This document shows, piece by piece, positions 4,196 to 5,806 of a DNA stretch of 5,806 nt; positions within the stretch are counted from its first letter, which is position 1, and every line of letters begins with the position of its first letter. Location of the stretch: positions 1-5,806 of the forward strand of contig JAUVUV010000159.1 in the NCBI GenBank assembly GCA_030604975.1, given 5' to 3'. A model generated the notes under the pieces. That model was not told the DNA's origin. It searched no databases and saw nothing but the letters and a program-made list of their open reading frames with translations. The stretch is from Candidatus Glassiibacteriota bacterium. GTDB taxonomy: Bacteria > Gemmatimonadota > Glassbacteria > GWA2-58-10. A program made the position numbers and the translations under genes.

Positions 4196-5806
4196 ATGAA
4201 CAAACGATTTTCTGTCAGCTTTTCTTTTTTGCTCCTGCTGGCTGCCACCGCCTTAACCGCGGCTCCAGCGGCGGAACCGGATACAATCTATGAACTCCCG
4301 CCGGTTATTATCGTGGGAAAGGCAATAGTGGATGAAATCGTGATCAGGAACAACTCCTCGGTCCTCACCCGTATCAGCATGCAGCAGATAAAGGATCTCA
4401 ACGCCATGGACCTGCCCTCAGCGCTGCGCAGAGTACCCGGCATATCGATCTCCCGGTATAATCTGGTCGGCAGCTACGGGGGTGGTGAAGGCGGTGCGAT
4501 ATATATTCGCGGGCAGGGCACTGAACGGCCGGGAGCCGCGATCCAGACCCTGGTCGACGGCGTGCCCAAATTTGTCGGTGTCTGGACTCACCCGTTGATG
4601 GACTTACACAGCATAGACCACCTCGAGCGGATCGATATCTACAAATCCCCCCAGCCGGTGCGCTGGGGAAACATGAGTCTCGGCGCGGTTAATCTGGTGA
4701 GCCGAAGGATGCACAGGGAGGGCACGAAAACCGATATCACGGTCTCCGGCGGACAGGAGAACACGTACAACATGGTTTTTAACCACGGCGGAAAATTCCG
4801 CTCATTCGATTACTATTTCGGCAGTAGTTTAAAAGGCACTGACGGGCACAGGCCGCAGGCCGACGGCCAGTTAAGAAGCTACTGGGGTCGTGTCGGATAC
4901 GAGTTCAATAACGAGTGGGATATCTCCCTTATCACCTCGGCCTCGGATAACTGGGCGGATGACCCAGGCCCGATCGAAGGCCCTGTGCCAAAACGCGCAC
5001 GATACAATACTGAGGCTCTGACACTCAACCTTACGCTAGCCAACCGCAGCGAAAAGACAAACGGATTTATCAGGCTTTACATGGACGACGGCAAGATAAA
5101 CTGGGAGCAGTGGAGCGGAGAGACCAACAACTGGTTCAACTCCAGCACAGACTGGCTGAACCGGGGGCTCCGAATCCAGCAAAACCTGATGTTCACCGAT
5201 GCCACGGAATTGACTCTCGGTTTCGATTACGATTCCTACGGCGGCAAGTTTGTCGAGGAGCATGCCGACCCGGCCAATACCAAACGGATGCCTGAAAAGT
5301 ATTTTTTCAATACCGCAGGATACGCGAGCATCCAGCATGCTTTTCCGGTTGGTAGCGGCATGACCCTGGCACCCTCGGCGGGTGTAAGGTTCAACCATCA
5401 TACGGCTTTTGACAACGAGACAGCCCCCGAGGCCGGAGTTTCACTTTTCGGCGAAAAATGGACCCTGTACGCCAACTATACACGGGGGTTCAACTATGCC
5501 GGGATCTATTCTGTCTGGTTTTATAACGTGGTGTGGAACTACCAGCGGGAATCCTACCGGGATCTGAAGCCAGAGCGGGTCAATCACTACGAGCTGGGGC
5601 TGAAACTTACCCCTTCGACCAATGTAAGTTTTGATTTCAGCATTTTTCACGATAGAGGCGAAAACAGGATCAGGCTTATCCCGCCTCCCCCGCCACCTCC
5701 GGCCTTTGCCAACGTGGATGAATTCAAGACCACTGGTTTCGAGGCCTCGGTCAACTGGTCTCCTGTAAAACGCTTTTCGCTGTTCTCAGGTCTGATAATT
5801 CTTGGC
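4196..5806 (+). CDS. TonB-dependent outer-membrane receptor, ligand unknown (3' end cut by window edge)
   Basis: This outer-membrane beta-barrel transporter should take up a scarce ligand using TonB energy. The frame is open for 537 codons to the right edge; such receptors are usually 600-750 residues, so the last strands and terminal aromatic residue are missing. A Sec signal peptide spans about residues 1-23 (MNKRF, then a hydrophobic core, with Ala-rich cleavage options at 23-26). A TonB-box-like segment DTIYELPPVIIVG is at 29-41. The plug covers about 50-170, with DLPSALRRVPGISI, the IYIRGQGTERPGAAI segment, TLVDGVP, and HLERIDIYKSPQPVRWGNMSLGAVNLVSRR. Barrel repeats follow, including LKPERVNHYELGLKL and a typical FANVDEFKTTGFEASVNW segment. 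A run of seven prolines (496-502) and Trp/Asn/Tyr-rich loops are unusual. The ATG at 4196 is preferred over the in-frame ATG at 4184 because GGGA lies 6 nt upstream and MNKR makes a better signal-peptide start. Family certain; ligand not assignable. Confidence 0.93.
   Translation, partial: MNKRFSVSFSFLLLLAATALTAAPAAEPDTIYELPPVIIVGKAIVDEIVIRNNSSVLTRISMQQIKDLNAMDLPSALRRVPGISISRYNLVGSYGGGEGGAIYIRGQGTERPGAAIQTLVDGVPKFVGVWTHPLMDLHSIDHLERIDIYKSPQPVRWGNMSLGAVNLVSRRMHREGTKTDITVSGGQENTYNMVFNHGGKFRSFDYYFGSSLKGTDGHRPQADGQLRSYWGRVGYEFNNEWDISLITSASDNWADDPGPIEGPVPKRARYNTEALTLNLTLANRSEKTNGFIRLYMDDGKINWEQWSGETNNWFNSSTDWLNRGLRIQQNLMFTDATELTLGFDYDSYGGKFVEEHADPANTKRMPEKYFFNTAGYASIQHAFPVGSGMTLAPSAGVRFNHHTAFDNETAPEAGVSLFGEKWTLYANYTRGFNYAGIYSVWFYNVVWNYQRESYRDLKPERVNHYELGLKLTPSTNVSFDFSIFHDRGENRIRLIPPPPPPPAFANVDEFKTTGFEASVNWSPVKRFSLFSGLIILG

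Noticed and set aside
5036..5650. Minus-strand open frames within the receptor gene (5036-5401 and 5441-5650), plus a smaller one at 4604-4786
   Set aside because: They are shadows of the receptor coding frame, which is continuous and carries plug and barrel motifs.
5681..5701. Proline-codon run as a slipped-strand phase-variation repeat
   Set aside because: The codons are mixed (CCG, CCT, CCC, CCA) with no long homopolymer or short tandem unit, so replication slippage is not favoured.

Overview
The window looks like chromosomal DNA of an uncultured-type Gram-negative bacterium. The rightmost gene is a TonB-dependent outer-membrane receptor, which requires a diderm envelope. Base composition is moderate (roughly half GC by eye). 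Most minus-strand genes carry good Shine-Dalgarno sites, but one appears to be leaderless. Nothing here identifies a named species. The gene styles would fit a member of the FCB-like or related candidate phyla, but that is a low-confidence inference. No RNA genes, insertion sequences, CRISPR arrays or phage genes were seen.

Layout. Four genes lie on the minus strand and one on the plus strand. Read in transcription order from the divergent promoter region at about 4019-4195, the minus strand carries: a GT4-family glycosyltransferase (4018 to 2945); a 237 bp gap with a strong-looking sigma70-type promoter; thrH, a phosphoserine phosphatase/homoserine phosphotransferase of the HAD superfamily (2707 to 2102); a 135 bp gap; natA, an ABC ATPase (1966 to 1199); and natB, its ABC-2 type permease (1196 running off the left edge, nearly complete). 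On the plus strand, a TonB-dependent receptor starts at 4196 and runs off the right edge, lacking the last part of its barrel.

How the genes work together. natA and natB are separated by 2 bp and clearly form one transporter, most similar in motif layout to NatAB-type exporters (Na+ or another small solute; substrate not provable from sequence). thrH acts in serine/threonine metabolism and has its own promoter, so its position beside natAB may be only co-orientation. The glycosyltransferase and the receptor are divergent; each has a recognisable promoter in the 177 bp shared region, and the receptor leader carries a repeated operator-like motif. The glycosyltransferase presumably acts on cell-surface glycans and the receptor imports an unknown ligand across the outer membrane. 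A functional link between them is not shown.

The most interesting signals are regulatory rather than a new enzyme system: a probable leaderless start for the glycosyltransferase, an inverted repeat that exactly brackets the thrH -10 box, twin GTAACAC sites 20 bp apart at the receptor transcription start, and a short protein-like relict between the glycosyltransferase and thrH. No convincing previously undescribed multi-gene system is visible.
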